From the NCBI GenBank assembly GCA_041395625.1, contig JAWLAE010000001.1:806001-870000 (forward strand): a stretch of 64,000 nt of DNA. The letters are read 5' to 3'. Source of the stretch: CADEED01 sp041395625 (GTDB lineage: Bacteria; Pseudomonadota; Gammaproteobacteria; Steroidobacterales; Steroidobacteraceae). Within the stretch, counting starts at the first letter, position 1, and each line of letters starts with the position of its first letter. A model generated the notes under the pieces. It saw only the letters and a program-made list of their open reading frames with translations, made no database searches and was not told the origin of the DNA. Positions 33,325 through 42,389 of the stretch are shown in pieces. The translations under genes and the position numbers were made by a program.

Positions 33325-34530
33325 TCAACGCCGGCCGGCGACATAGTCACGAATCCGCTCGGCGGCGATCACACATTCCTCGACCGGCGCCACGAGCGAA
33401 ATGCGCACGCGACCGCGACCAGGATTGCCCGTGGCCGTGTCACGAGCGAGGTAGCTGCCGGGCAAGATAGTCAGGTTCTGCGTGGCGAACAGGTCACGCG
33501 TGAACTGTTCGTCATCGGCACCGACGTCCGTCCACAGATAGAAGCCGCCTGCTGGTTGAACGACGGGCAAGACAGGTGCCAGTATTGGCAGGACGCGCGC
33601 GAATTTCTCCCGGTACAGGCTGCGATTCAGTGCGACATGCCGATCATCTGCCCAGGCTGCTGCGCTTGCCAGCTGCGTCGGCACCGGCATCGCGCAGCCG
33701 TGGTAGGTGCGGTACAGGAGGAAGGAGGCCAAAACGTCAGGATCACCTGCCACGAAGCCGGACCGCAGGCCCGGTACGCTCGAGCGCTTCGACAACGAAT
33801 GAAACACGACGGCGCGCCGGAACTGGTCGTTGCCATCGGCAAGGCACGCATTGAGCAGCGAGCTGGGCGGTGTAGCGTCGTCGCGATACAGCTCTGCATA
33901 GCATTCGTCCGCTGCGATCACGAAGCCGTAGCGCTCAGCGAGCGCGAGCGCGTGCCGCAGATATGCCAACGGCATGACGGCGCCACTCGGGTTGCCGGGA
34001 CTGCACAGAAACAGCACGGCGCAGCGATCCCAGACTTGCTCGGGCACGTTGTCGAGGTCCGGGATGTGGTTGTTAGTGTCGGTCGTGTTGACGTACCAAG
34101 GCTCGGCGCCAGCCAATAACGCGGCGCCTTCATAGATCTGATAGAAGGGGTTGGGCATTACGACCGTGGGCGTCGTCGCGCCGTTGGTCGGCACGATCGC
34201 CTGTACGAATGCGAACAAGGCTTCGCGCGTGCCGTTGACGGGCAGCACCATGGTGGCTGGGTCGATTGTCGCAACGCCCAGCTGAAAGCGTCGCTGCAGC
34301 CACGCAGCGCAGGCGCCACGCAACTCGGACGAGCCTGACGTCGCGGGGTAACTGCCCAGCTGGTCGAGGTTCGATCGCAGAGTCTCGATCACGAAAGCCG
34401 GTGGCGCGTGCTTGGGCTCGCCGATCGACATCGCGATGTGGGGCAGCGAGCCGGGCGGGACGATACCTCGTTTGAGGCGCGCCAGTCGTTCGAAAGGATA
34501 GGCGTGCAGCTGGGCGAGGCGCTCGTTCAT
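33325..34530 (-). CDS. dapC: Succinyldiaminopimelate transaminase DapC
   Basis: A 401-aa PLP-dependent class I aminotransferase of lysine/diaminopimelate synthesis. The start MNERLAQLHAYPFERL at 34530 and the ISIGEPKHAPP-type segment (here MSIGEPKHAPPAF) match DapC of Pseudomonas. PLP lysine lies in SLSKRSSVPGLRSGF; the Asp/Tyr cofactor contact is in IAADECYAELY. It follows glnD with a 19-bp gap on the same strand, the order map-glnD-dapC known in Pseudomonas. It provides the step after DapD, whose gene is at 4973-5806. Confidence 0.93.
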   Translation of the reverse strand: MNERLAQLHAYPFERLARLKRGIVPPGSLPHIAMSIGEPKHAPPAFVIETLRSNLDQLGSYPATSGSSELRGACAAWLQRRFQLGVATIDPATMVLPVNGTREALFAFVQAIVPTNGATTPTVVMPNPFYQIYEGAALLAGAEPWYVNTTDTNNHIPDLDNVPEQVWDRCAVLFLCSPGNPSGAVMPLAYLRHALALAERYGFVIAADECYAELYRDDATPPSSLLNACLADGNDQFRRAVVFHSLSKRSSVPGLRSGFVAGDPDVLASFLLYRTYHGCAMPVPTQLASAAAWADDRHVALNRSLYREKFARVLPILAPVLPVVQPAGGFYLWTDVGADDEQFTRDLFATQNLTILPGSYLARDTATGNPGRGRVRISLVAPVEECVIAAERIRDYVAGRR

Positions 34531-34549
34531 GATGACAGAACAGCTGCAG

Positions 34550-37267
34550 TCACGCGGCAACGACGCGCTGATCCAGCGCGTCCAACAGATGTTGCTGCAA
34601 TTGCTGCGCCGCAGCCTCATCGAGTGGCTTGCCCGTCAAGTCTGTGACATAGAAGACGTCTTCAGCCCGTTCGCCCACCGTGACGATCTTGGCGCCCAAG
34701 AGATCGATGCGATCCAGCATCAGTACCTTGCCGACGTCGCACAGCAACCCCGGGCGATCGCCGGCGATCAGCTCGAGCACGGACCGTCCGTTGCGTTCGT
34801 CGACAGTCACGGCGATCTGCATGGCTGTGCGGAACATCCGATGTTGGCGGGGCAGGCGCCGCGAAACTTCGAGCGGCATCGTGTCGATTCGCTGCAACGA
34901 CCGCCACAGTGCCTGTTCGATCTCCTGGCGTCGCTCACTGTCGGCGATCGCCGTACCGTCGTCTTCCAGCACGTGATAGACATCGAGACTGAAACCGTCG
35001 CCCGTGGGCGTGATGCGCGCATCGACGATATTGAGGCCGAGCTGATCGAGTATCGCAGTCGTGCGTGCAAAACTGTTGTAGCGATGCGGTGCGAAGGTCG
35101 AAATGGCCGTCGTGCCGCGCTCGCTCTCGGCCTGTACCGCAACTATCGGTTCTTCGCTACCTGGTTCGGACTCGGCCAGCAGGCGCGTGTGCCAAGTAAC
35201 TTCCGCCGGTGTGTGTCGCAGGAAATATGCCGTCGTCAATCGTTCCCACGCGCGCTGGATTTCGGGTTCAGTGATCTTGCCGCTGGCGAGCAACGCCATG
35301 CGGGCGCGTTGTTGCGTTTCGCGTAACAACTCGTCCGGATCGATCGGGCTTTCCAGCCCACGCCGCAGTGCGCGTTTGACCCGCTCATAGAATTCGTGGA
35401 ACAAGGAGGCCTTCCAGGAATTCCACAACTTGGGATTGGTTCCGCGCACATCCGCTACGGTGAGGACGTACAGATAATCCAGATGGGTTTCGTCGCCAAC
35501 GCGCCGCGCGAAGGCGTTGATCACCTCCGGATCGGATATGTCCTGCTTCTGGGAGGTCACCGACAGTTGCAAATGATTGCGTACCAACCAGGCGACCAGT
35601 CGTGCGTCATAGCGCGACAGACCTTGTTCGAGACAGAACGCTTCGGCGTCGACGGCGCCGAGTTCCGAATGATCACCGCCGCGCCCCTTGGCTATGTCAT
35701 GGAACAATGCGGCCAGGTAGGCGAGCTCGGGTTTGGGCAGTTGTTGCATGATGGCCGAGAGCTGCGGCAGCTCGTCATCGTGTTTGGAGAGCGCCAGTCG
35801 TCGCAAATTGCGTACCACGAACAAGGTATGCGCATCGACTGTGTAGGCATGAAAAAGATCGTACTGCATGCGGCCGACGATTCGGCCAAATGCTGGTATG
35901 TAGCGCCCCAGCACGCCATAGGTATTCATGCGCCGCAGTGCGTGCGTGACGCCGTTCGGCGCACGCAGAATGTCGAGGAACAGCCGGTGGTGCCGCGGGT
36001 TCTGGCGGAATTCCTCGTCGATCAACCACAGTGATTTGGTGATGGCCCGGATGGTGGAAGCGCGGACACCACGGATCTCGGGGTTTTGTTCCAGGGCGAG
36101 GAACAACTCGAGCATGGCGGATGGTGTGCGAGCGAACAGATCATCGCCGATGGCTTCTAGATAGGAGTTCTGCACCTGGAAGTGTCGGCTGAGGGGCCGC
36201 GGCGGTTCGCTCACAGTGAGAAAAGCTTCGCGGAACAACTGCAGCAGCATTTCATTCAGCAACTGCACATCCATGACCGTGCGGTAGTAACGTTGCATGA
36301 ACTGCTCGACCGCGAGCGTATAGGACGCATCCTCATAGCCGAACGCCTGCGCCAGCTTCACCTGGTGATCGAACAGCAGCCGATCTTCACGGCGTCCGGT
36401 GAGTACGTGCAGTCCGAAACGCGCCTTCCACAGGAAGGCTTGCGCCTGTTTCAACTTGCGCAACTCTGCGACCGTCAGAAAGCCGTGCGTCACCAGTTCA
36501 TCGAGCGTCTCCGCGCCGAAATGACGCTTCGCGACCCAGGCGATCGTCTGGATGTCGCGCAGGCCTCCTGGGCCGGTCTTGACGTTGGGCTCGAGATTGT
36601 AGGCTGTGTCGTTCGCGCGCAGATGGCGCTCGGTCTGCTCGGCTACCTTTGCCTCGAAGAACTCGCGCGCTGGCCAGATGTGTGTTGGGGCGACCACCTC
36701 CCGCATCGTGGCGAACAACGCTTCGTTGCCGCACAGTAGCCGCGATTCGATCAGAGTGGTCATCACCCCGACATTGGCGGTGCTTTCCTCGGCGCACTCG
36801 GCGGGGGTGCGCACGCTATGGCCGACCTCCAGGCTGATGTCCCAGAGAAACGTGACCAGGCGTTCGATGCGCGACTTGCCGGCCGCAGTCAGTGCCTGCG
36901 GTACGAGGATCATCAGATCCACATCTGAGCAGGGGTGTAGCTCGCCCCGACCATAGCCGCCAACTGCGACCAATGCCCAGGACCGCACTACCTGGTCGTG
37001 CTCGTCGACTACCAGCTGGCGCCAGGCAGCCCGCAGCACGACGTCGATCAGGTCGGCGCGTGCGCGGACCAGCGATTCCACGGCCTCGTCTGCGCGGAAT
37101 CGTCGGGCCAGCTCGGCTTGTGCTTCGTGTAGCGCGCTGCGATAGGCTTCCGGCGCGTGCTGCGCGGCTGCCAGTCGCTGCGGCAGTTGTTCGAGCCACG
37201 GCCAGTCTGGTTTACGAGTCGCAGTAGGGGTTGTGAGGGCGTCAGCTTCGTCGTCGGGAATGAGCAT
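34550..37267 (-). CDS. glnD: Bifunctional PII uridylyltransferase/uridylyl-removing enzyme GlnD
   Basis: A 905-aa cytoplasmic nitrogen sensor that uridylylates PII when glutamine is low and removes UMP when it is high. The nucleotidyltransferase motif is VGGYGRGELHPCSDVDLMI (two Asp ligands), the HD domain shows AALFHDIAKGRGGDHSELG, and two ACT domains follow (first near ERGTTAISTFAPH, second ending in VTDLTGKPLDEAA). Length is normal. It lies between map and dapC, all on the minus strand. Confidence 0.97.
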   Translation of the reverse strand: MLIPDDEADALTTPTATRKPDWPWLEQLPQRLAAAQHAPEAYRSALHEAQAELARRFRADEAVESLVRARADLIDVVLRAAWRQLVVDEHDQVVRSWALVAVGGYGRGELHPCSDVDLMILVPQALTAAGKSRIERLVTFLWDISLEVGHSVRTPAECAEESTANVGVMTTLIESRLLCGNEALFATMREVVAPTHIWPAREFFEAKVAEQTERHLRANDTAYNLEPNVKTGPGGLRDIQTIAWVAKRHFGAETLDELVTHGFLTVAELRKLKQAQAFLWKARFGLHVLTGRREDRLLFDHQVKLAQAFGYEDASYTLAVEQFMQRYYRTVMDVQLLNEMLLQLFREAFLTVSEPPRPLSRHFQVQNSYLEAIGDDLFARTPSAMLELFLALEQNPEIRGVRASTIRAITKSLWLIDEEFRQNPRHHRLFLDILRAPNGVTHALRRMNTYGVLGRYIPAFGRIVGRMQYDLFHAYTVDAHTLFVVRNLRRLALSKHDDELPQLSAIMQQLPKPELAYLAALFHDIAKGRGGDHSELGAVDAEAFCLEQGLSRYDARLVAWLVRNHLQLSVTSQKQDISDPEVINAFARRVGDETHLDYLYVLTVADVRGTNPKLWNSWKASLFHEFYERVKRALRRGLESPIDPDELLRETQQRARMALLASGKITEPEIQRAWERLTTAYFLRHTPAEVTWHTRLLAESEPGSEEPIVAVQAESERGTTAISTFAPHRYNSFARTTAILDQLGLNIVDARITPTGDGFSLDVYHVLEDDGTAIADSERRQEIEQALWRSLQRIDTMPLEVSRRLPRQHRMFRTAMQIAVTVDERNGRSVLELIAGDRPGLLCDVGKVLMLDRIDLLGAKIVTVGERAEDVFYVTDLTGKPLDEAAAQQLQQHLLDALDQRVVAA

Positions 37268-37279
37268 GCGAGCCCGGCG

Positions 37280-38047
37280 TCAGCGCCGATCGCTGGCGCC
37301 GAGCGTCAGGACCTCGTAGCCATCGTCTGTCACCAGCACCGTGTGCTCCCATTGCGCGGACAGTGCCCGGTCCTTGGTCACCACCGTCCAGCCGTCCGCT
37401 AACAATCGCACCTGCCGCTTGCCGGCATTGATCATCGGTTCTACGGTGAAAGTCATGCCGCTCTGCAGCTCGATGCCGGTATTGGGTTGGCCGTAGTGCA
37501 GCACCTGTGGGTCTTCGTGATACACGCGCCCGATGCCGTGGCCACAATACTCGCGTACCACCGATGTGTTCTGCGGTTCGGCGAACGACTGGATGGCATG
37601 ACCAATGTCGCCCAGGTGCGCGCCCGGGCGCACGACGCGTATCCCCCGCCACATCGCTTCATAACAAATCTCGGTCAGGCGTTGGCCCGCGACCGAGGGT
37701 TTGCCGACGTAGTACATGCGACTGGTGTCACCGTGATAGCCATCCCGTATCACGGTGACGTCGATATTGACGATGTCACCCTGACGCAGCACTTTCTCGT
37801 TCGGTATGCCGTGGCAGACCACATGGTTGACGGACGTGCAGATGGTCTTGGGGAAGCCGCGGTAATTGAGATTGGCAGGCACCGCCCGCTGCACCTGCGT
37901 AATGTAGTCGTGGCATAGCTGGTCCAGCTCGAGTGTCGTGACCCCCGGCTTGACGTGTTCACCGATCATATCGAGCACGTCGGCGGCCAGACGGCCGGCT
38001 ACGCGCATTTTTTCCCGCTCGGCAGGGGTCTTGATCGTGATGTGCAT
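37280..38047 (-). CDS. map: Methionine aminopeptidase type I
   Basis: A 255-aa metalloenzyme that removes the initiator Met. Ligands and motifs are visible: HVVCHGIPN, the Asp pair in DIVNIDVTVIRDGYHGDTSRM, His in GHGIGRVYHEDPQVLHYG and Glu in MTFTVEPMIN. The start at 38047 (MHITIKTPAEREKMR) matches the family; an ATG six codons upstream at 38065 is also in frame. It is divergent from rpsB, as in many gammaproteobacteria. Confidence 0.96.
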   Translation of the reverse strand: MHITIKTPAEREKMRVAGRLAADVLDMIGEHVKPGVTTLELDQLCHDYITQVQRAVPANLNYRGFPKTICTSVNHVVCHGIPNEKVLRQGDIVNIDVTVIRDGYHGDTSRMYYVGKPSVAGQRLTEICYEAMWRGIRVVRPGAHLGDIGHAIQSFAEPQNTSVVREYCGHGIGRVYHEDPQVLHYGQPNTGIELQSGMTFTVEPMINAGKRQVRLLADGWTVVTKDRALSAQWEHTVLVTDDGYEVLTLGASDRR

Positions 38048-38083
38048 GCCGCCCAGAGAGTCCATGACTGCTATCGTAACGCA

Positions 38084-38112
38084 TTGTTTTGACAGTTAAC
38101 TCATGGTATAAA
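38084..38112 (+). promoter_or_regulatory. rpsB-tsf promoter with extended -10
   Basis: TTGTTT (38084-38089) and TATAAA (38107-38112) are separated by 17 bp, and the -10 is preceded by TGG, an extended -10. A TTGACA at 38089-38094 is only 12 bp from the -10 and does not fit. Transcription would start near 38119, leaving a leader of ~165 nt before rpsB. Confidence 0.55.
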
Positions 38113-38118
38113 GCGCGG

Positions 38119-38285
38119 CCTTTTTTGGCAATGAAACCACACGCGCCGTCAGTTTGACGTCTTCGGTCCAGTACCGGAGGGCCAGATAGAACGAGTGATG
38201 GGGTGTTCCGGCGCAGATTGCCTTGCTGCTGGAATCATCACTCGGACAGCGCGGAGGCCCAACCCACACAATCAGGAGTATTTAC
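38119..38285 (+). ncRNA. Candidate structured rpsB leader RNA (S2 autoregulation)
   Basis: The leader before rpsB contains a hairpin CTTCGGT/ACCGGAG (38161-38167 with 38173-38179). A longer stem-loop from 38193 to 38243 has GAGTGATG pairing with CATCACTC, then TTCC with GGAA and GCAG with CTGC inside. It is followed by the ribosome site AGGAG at 38274-38278. In E. coli and relatives S2 represses rpsB-tsf through a leader structure, so a similar role is likely, but I cannot show identity with the known motif. Confidence 0.45.
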
Positions 38286-39293
38286 ATGGCCAGCGTGTCC
38301 ATGCGACAGATGCTGGAAGCGGGTGTTCACTTCGGACACCAGACCCGCTTCTGGAACCCCAAGATGGCGCCGTACATCTTTGGTGATCGAAACCGTATCC
38401 ACATCATCAATCTCGAGAAGACGCAGCCGATGTATGCGGAAGCTGCCGGCTTCATTCGCAACGTCGTGGCCGATGGTGGCATGGTGCTGTTCGTCGGTAC
38501 CAAGCGGTCGGCGCGCGAAGCCATCCAGAAAGAAGCGGCCCGTTGCGAGATGCCCTACGTCAACCAGCGTTGGCTCGGGGGCATGCTCACGAATTTCAAG
38601 ACCATTCGCGCGTCCATCAAGCGACTGGCCGAGCTCACCGAAATGAGCGAGAACGGCACACTCGGCAAGCGTGGCAAGAAAGAGGCCACGATGCTGAAGC
38701 GTGAGATGGAAAAGAAAGAGCGCAGCCTGGGCGGCATCAAGCACATGGAGTCGTTACCCGACGTGCTGTTCGTGATCGACGTCGGTCACGAGAAGATTGC
38801 AGTGCACGAAGCGAAGACGCTCGGCATCCCGGTGGTTGCGGTCGTGGACAGCAACTGCGCACCGGATGACGTCGACTACGTCATTCCGGGCAACGATGAC
38901 GCCATGCGTGCGATCCAGTTGTATGCCAGCGGGATGGCGGACAGCGTGCTCGAGGGTCGGGCGCAGTCGCCATCGGTTGCGGTTGGCGAGGACGATTTCG
39001 TCGAGCTGGACGAAGACGGCAATCCGCGCAAGAAGAGCGCGCGCGGTCGCCCGCAACGTGCCCCAGCGCCGACCCGCGGTGGGCGTCGTCCGGCGCCGAC
39101 GGCGCGTCGCCGTTCGGTCGTGGCGAGTGTGTCAGCGGACGTCGTGAACGATGTCGTGGACGACGGCGCAGAGGTCGACGCCGTGGATGTCGCTGCGGCT
39201 GACGTGAAGTCGGTACGGACGGATACCCGCACGCGCAGCACGCCAGGGGGTGGCGCGAGGCGTGGCGCAGGTGCGCCGCGGGGACGCGGCTGA
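38286..39293 (+). CDS. rpsB: 30S ribosomal protein S2 with long C-terminal extension
   Basis: S2 binds the small subunit and helps recruit S1. The conserved core runs from MASVSMRQMLEAGVHFGHQT to about residue 240 (RWLGGMLTNFKTIRASI, DVGHEKIAVHEA, VIPGNDDAMRAIQLY). The start at 38286 has AGGAG eight bases upstream. The protein is 335 aa instead of ~240: residues ~241-335 form a low-complexity tail rich in Arg, Gly, Pro and Ala, with an acidic stretch (VVDDGAEVDAVDV) between two basic ones, ending GGGARRGAGAPRGRG. tsf follows after 35 bp. Confidence 0.97.
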   Translation: MASVSMRQMLEAGVHFGHQTRFWNPKMAPYIFGDRNRIHIINLEKTQPMYAEAAGFIRNVVADGGMVLFVGTKRSAREAIQKEAARCEMPYVNQRWLGGMLTNFKTIRASIKRLAELTEMSENGTLGKRGKKEATMLKREMEKKERSLGGIKHMESLPDVLFVIDVGHEKIAVHEAKTLGIPVVAVVDSNCAPDDVDYVIPGNDDAMRAIQLYASGMADSVLEGRAQSPSVAVGEDDFVELDEDGNPRKKSARGRPQRAPAPTRGGRRPAPTARRRSVVASVSADVVNDVVDDGAEVDAVDVAAADVKSVRTDTRTRSTPGGGARRGAGAPRGRG

Positions 39294-39328
39294 GCCGCAG
39301 CCAGGTTGAAATCATTGATGGTGATCGA

Positions 39329-40240
39329 ATGAGCATTACGGCCGAGTCAGTCAAACAACTTCGCGAGCGCACCGGCGCCGGGATGATGGAGTGCAAACGC
39401 GCGTTGGTGGAAACGCAGGGTGATCTCGACGCCGCTGCGGAGCTCATGCGCAAACAGGGCCTCGCCAAAGCCGACAAGAAGGCGACGCGGGTCGCCGCCG
39501 AAGGTGTGATCGTGCTGGCCAAGGCTGCGGATGGCAAGTCTGCTTCGATGGTCGAGATCAATTGCGAGACCGACTTCGTCGCGCGTGAGAGTGACTTCGC
39601 GGCATTCGCCGACGCGGTGGCCGCCCAGGCGCTGGCGATGAACGCCGACACGGTCGAAACATTGGCGGCAGCCAAATTGTCGTCGGGCGAAACGGTCGAT
39701 GAACGTCGGCGAGCGCTGATCGCCAAGATCGGCGAAAACATCACTGTGCGCCGGGTGACGGTCCTGCGCTCGAGCGGCTCGTTAGGCGCTTATGTACATG
39801 GTACGCGCATCGGAGCGCTGGTCGCGCTCGATGGTGGCGGCGACGCGCTGGCGCATGATCTCGCCATGCATGTTGCGGCCAGCAAACCACAGCATCTGTC
39901 GGTGGATGATGTGCCGGCAGAAATCGTGGCGAAGGAGCGCGAGATCGAAACCGAGAAAGCGCTCGGTGAAGGCAAGCCCGCAGAGATCGTCGCCAAAATG
40001 GTCGAGGGTCGCTTGCGCAAGTCGCTGGGCGAGATGACGTTGCTGGGCCAACCGTTCGTCAAGGATCCGGATGTCACGATCGAGAAGTTGCTGAAGAGCG
40101 CCGGTGCCAAGGTGCGGCAGTTCGAGCGTTTCGAGGTTGGCGACGGCATCGAGAAGAAGAAGGACGACTTCGTCGGCGAGGTGATGGCGCAGGTCAAGAG
40201 TAGCGCCAAGTCCCAAACAGACGAGGCTCCGAAGCACTGA
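39329..40240 (+). CDS. tsf: Elongation factor Ts
   Basis: A 303-aa nucleotide exchange factor for EF-Tu. The N-terminal UBA-like part is VKQLRERTGAGMMECKRAL, and the exchange motif with the Asp-Phe intruding into EF-Tu is NCETDFVARESDF. It follows rpsB by 35 bp and is ended by a strong intrinsic terminator at 40259. Confidence 0.97.
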   Translation: MSITAESVKQLRERTGAGMMECKRALVETQGDLDAAAELMRKQGLAKADKKATRVAAEGVIVLAKAADGKSASMVEINCETDFVARESDFAAFADAVAAQALAMNADTVETLAAAKLSSGETVDERRRALIAKIGENITVRRVTVLRSSGSLGAYVHGTRIGALVALDGGGDALAHDLAMHVAASKPQHLSVDDVPAEIVAKEREIETEKALGEGKPAEIVAKMVEGRLRKSLGEMTLLGQPFVKDPDVTIEKLLKSAGAKVRQFERFEVGDGIEKKKDDFVGEVMAQVKSSAKSQTDEAPKH

Positions 40241-40258
40241 GACACTGGTCTCGTATGG

Positions 40259-40285
40259 AACCCCGCCAAAAGCGGGGTTTTCTTT
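40259..40285 (+). terminator. Intrinsic terminator after tsf
   Basis: AACCCCGC (40259-40266) pairs with GCGGGGTT (40272-40279) across the loop CAAAA and is followed by TTTCTTT. It lies 18 bp after the tsf stop, separating the rpsB-tsf unit from pyrH. Confidence 0.9.
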
Positions 40286-40344
40286 ATGGCAAACTCGATT
40301 CGCGGGCAGCTCTCGCGATCGGGCCTCTGAAGGAGTAGGCGGGC

Positions 40345-41070
40345 ATGACCCAGACAGGTGGAGCGCGCTACAAGCGGATTCTGGTCAAGCTGTCCGGCGA
40401 GGCATTGCTTGGCGGTGGTGACTATGGCGTAGACCCGGCGATGCTCAAGCGGATCGCGGCGGAGATCATGGAAATCCAGGCCATGGGCGTGCAGGTGGCG
40501 GCGGTGATCGGCGGCGGCAATATCTTCCGCGGCGCCGGGCTCGCACGTGCCGGCATGGACCGGGTGACCGCCGACCAGATGGGAATGCTGGCCACTGTGA
40601 TGAATGCGCTCGCCATGCAGGACGCGCTCGAGAGCATGGGTGCGTTTGCGCGCGTGATGAGTGCGATTCGGATCAATGAGGTCTGCGAAGACTACATTCG
40701 GCGACGCGCGGTGCGGCATCTCGAGAAAGAGCGGGTGGTCATTTTTGCTGCCGGCACCGGCAATCCGTTCTTTACCACGGATACGGCAGCAGCGCTCCGC
40801 GCGATCGAGATCGATGCCGATGTGCTCCTGAAAGCTACCAAGGTTGACGGCATTTACGACTCCGATCCGGTCAAGAATCCGGCTGCGAAGCGCTACCCGC
40901 AGCTCACCTTCGACAAGGTATTGACGGACCGTCTGAACGTCATGGATGCCACGGCGATAGTCATGTGCCGCGACAACGGCTTGCCGTTACGCGTGTTCAA
41001 TCTCAACAATGCCGGCGAACTGCCGCGTATCGTGCGGGGCGCGGACCTCGGCACGGTAGTCACCAACTAG
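40345..41070 (+). CDS. pyrH: UMP kinase
   Basis: A 241-aa hexameric bacterial UMP kinase (UMP to UDP). Motifs are ILVKLSGEALLGG, AAVIGGGNIFRGAG, ADQMGMLATVMNALAMQDAL and LLKATKVDGIYDSDPVKNP. The ribosome site GAAGGAG lies 14-8 bases upstream of the ATG. As the first gene after the tsf terminator, it probably has its own promoter in the 59-bp gap and starts the pyrH-frr-uppS-cdsA run. Confidence 0.97.
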   Translation: MTQTGGARYKRILVKLSGEALLGGGDYGVDPAMLKRIAAEIMEIQAMGVQVAAVIGGGNIFRGAGLARAGMDRVTADQMGMLATVMNALAMQDALESMGAFARVMSAIRINEVCEDYIRRRAVRHLEKERVVIFAAGTGNPFFTTDTAAALRAIEIDADVLLKATKVDGIYDSDPVKNPAAKRYPQLTFDKVLTDRLNVMDATAIVMCRDNGLPLRVFNLNNAGELPRIVRGADLGTVVTN

Positions 41071-41099
41071 TTGCACCAGTCGCAGACGAGGGTCCAGTC

Positions 41100-41657
41100 A
41101 TGATCGAAGACTTGAAGCAGGATGCCGCACAACGCATGGCGAAGTGTGTCGAGGCTTTTCAGGCCGACTTGCGCAAGCTGCGCACAGGTCGCGCGCACCC
41201 ATCGCTGATCGAGAACATCAAGGTGGACTACTACGGTTCGGATGTACCGCTCAGGCAGGTGGCCAACGTGGCAGTCGAGGACGCCCGCACGCTCACGATT
41301 TCACCGTGGGAGAAGAACATGGTGGGCCCGATCGAGAAGGCGATTCACAAGTCGGATCTGGGCCTGACACCGATGACCGCGGGTACGGTGATTCGCCTGC
41401 CGTTGCCACCGCTCACCGAGGAGCGACGCCGTGACATCACGAAAGTCGTGCGCGCTGATGCAGAGAACGCGCGGGTCGCCATCCGCAACGTGCGGCGCGA
41501 CGTGATGGGGGACATAAAAGAGGCCCTCAAGGAGAAGCTGCTGTCACAGGACGAAGAGAAGCGCGGTGAAGTGGAGATCCAGAAGCTGACCGACAAGTAC
41601 GTCGGCGAGATCGATACTCAGCTTGCGGCGAAAGAAAAAGAGATCCTGCAGGTATAG
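41100..41657 (+). CDS. frr: Ribosome recycling factor
   Basis: A 185-aa factor that splits post-termination ribosomes with EF-G. The start MIEDLKQDAAQRMAKCVEAF at 41100 is the family start. Typical segments include LRTGRAHPSLIENIKVDYYG, ALTISPWEK-like TLTISPWEKNM, GTVIRLPLPPLTEERR and RDITKVVRADAENARVAIRN. It is 29 bp after pyrH. Confidence 0.97.
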   Translation: MIEDLKQDAAQRMAKCVEAFQADLRKLRTGRAHPSLIENIKVDYYGSDVPLRQVANVAVEDARTLTISPWEKNMVGPIEKAIHKSDLGLTPMTAGTVIRLPLPPLTEERRRDITKVVRADAENARVAIRNVRRDVMGDIKEALKEKLLSQDEEKRGEVEIQKLTDKYVGEIDTQLAAKEKEILQV

Positions 41658-41666
41658 GGCCTCGCC

Positions 41667-42389
41667 ATGGATCTGCCGCGGCACATCGCGATCATCATGG
41701 ACGGCAACGGTCGCTGGGCCAAGGCGCGCGGTCTGCCGCGTCACCTGGGTCACAAGGATGGTCTCGCGCCGGTGCGCATGTGTATCGAACAGTGTGCCAG
41801 GCGCGGCATCGAGGCGCTGACCTTGTTCACGTTTTCCAGTGAGAACTGGCGTCGTCCGGCCGAGGAAGTTGGTAGCCTGATGAATCTGTTCATGGATTCG
41901 CTCGATCGCGAGGTTGCGCAACTGCACCAGGATGGTGTGCGTCTGCGGTTCATCGGTGATCGCCATGCCTTGAGCGTCAAGCTGCAGTCGCGCATGGCGG
42001 AGTCTGAGCATCTCACGGCAACCAACGAGCGCCTGCGTTTGCAGATCGCGATCTGCTATGGCGGCCGCTGGGACATTCTCAACGCCGTGCGGCATCTTGC
42101 GCGTGCCGCTGCGAGCGGCAGTATAGGCGTCGATCAGATCGACGAAGCGGCGTTCGCCGCCGCTCTGTCGCTCGGTGATTTGCCCGACCCGGATCTGTTC
42201 ATCCGCACCGGCGGGGAGCATCGCATCAGTAATTTTCTGTTGTGGAACCTGGCCTATACCGAGCTGCACTTCACGGATGTGCTCTGGCCGGACTTCAGCG
42301 TGGCTGACTTCGACTTGGCGCTGGCGGCATTTGCGCGCCGTGAGCGTCGCTTTGGGCTCACCAGCGAGCAGGCCGGGGCTCGTGCTTAG
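41667..42389 (+). CDS. uppS: Undecaprenyl diphosphate synthase
   Basis: A 240-aa cis-prenyltransferase making the C55 lipid carrier for cell-wall and O-antigen synthesis. Catalytic Asp and the substrate P-loop are in HIAIIMDGNGRWAKARG; also seen are FTFSSENWRRP and IRTGGEHRISNFLLWNLAYT with FTDVLWPDF. It is nine bases after frr and overlaps the GTG start of cdsA by eight bases. Confidence 0.97.
   Translation: MDLPRHIAIIMDGNGRWAKARGLPRHLGHKDGLAPVRMCIEQCARRGIEALTLFTFSSENWRRPAEEVGSLMNLFMDSLDREVAQLHQDGVRLRFIGDRHALSVKLQSRMAESEHLTATNERLRLQIAICYGGRWDILNAVRHLARAAASGSIGVDQIDEAAFAAALSLGDLPDPDLFIRTGGEHRISNFLLWNLAYTELHFTDVLWPDFSVADFDLALAAFARRERRFGLTSEQAGARA

Noticed and set aside
38089..38112. TTGACA as the -35 of the rpsB promoter
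   Set aside because: The spacing to TATAAA is only 12 bp; the TTGTTT five bases upstream gives 17 bp and an extended -10.
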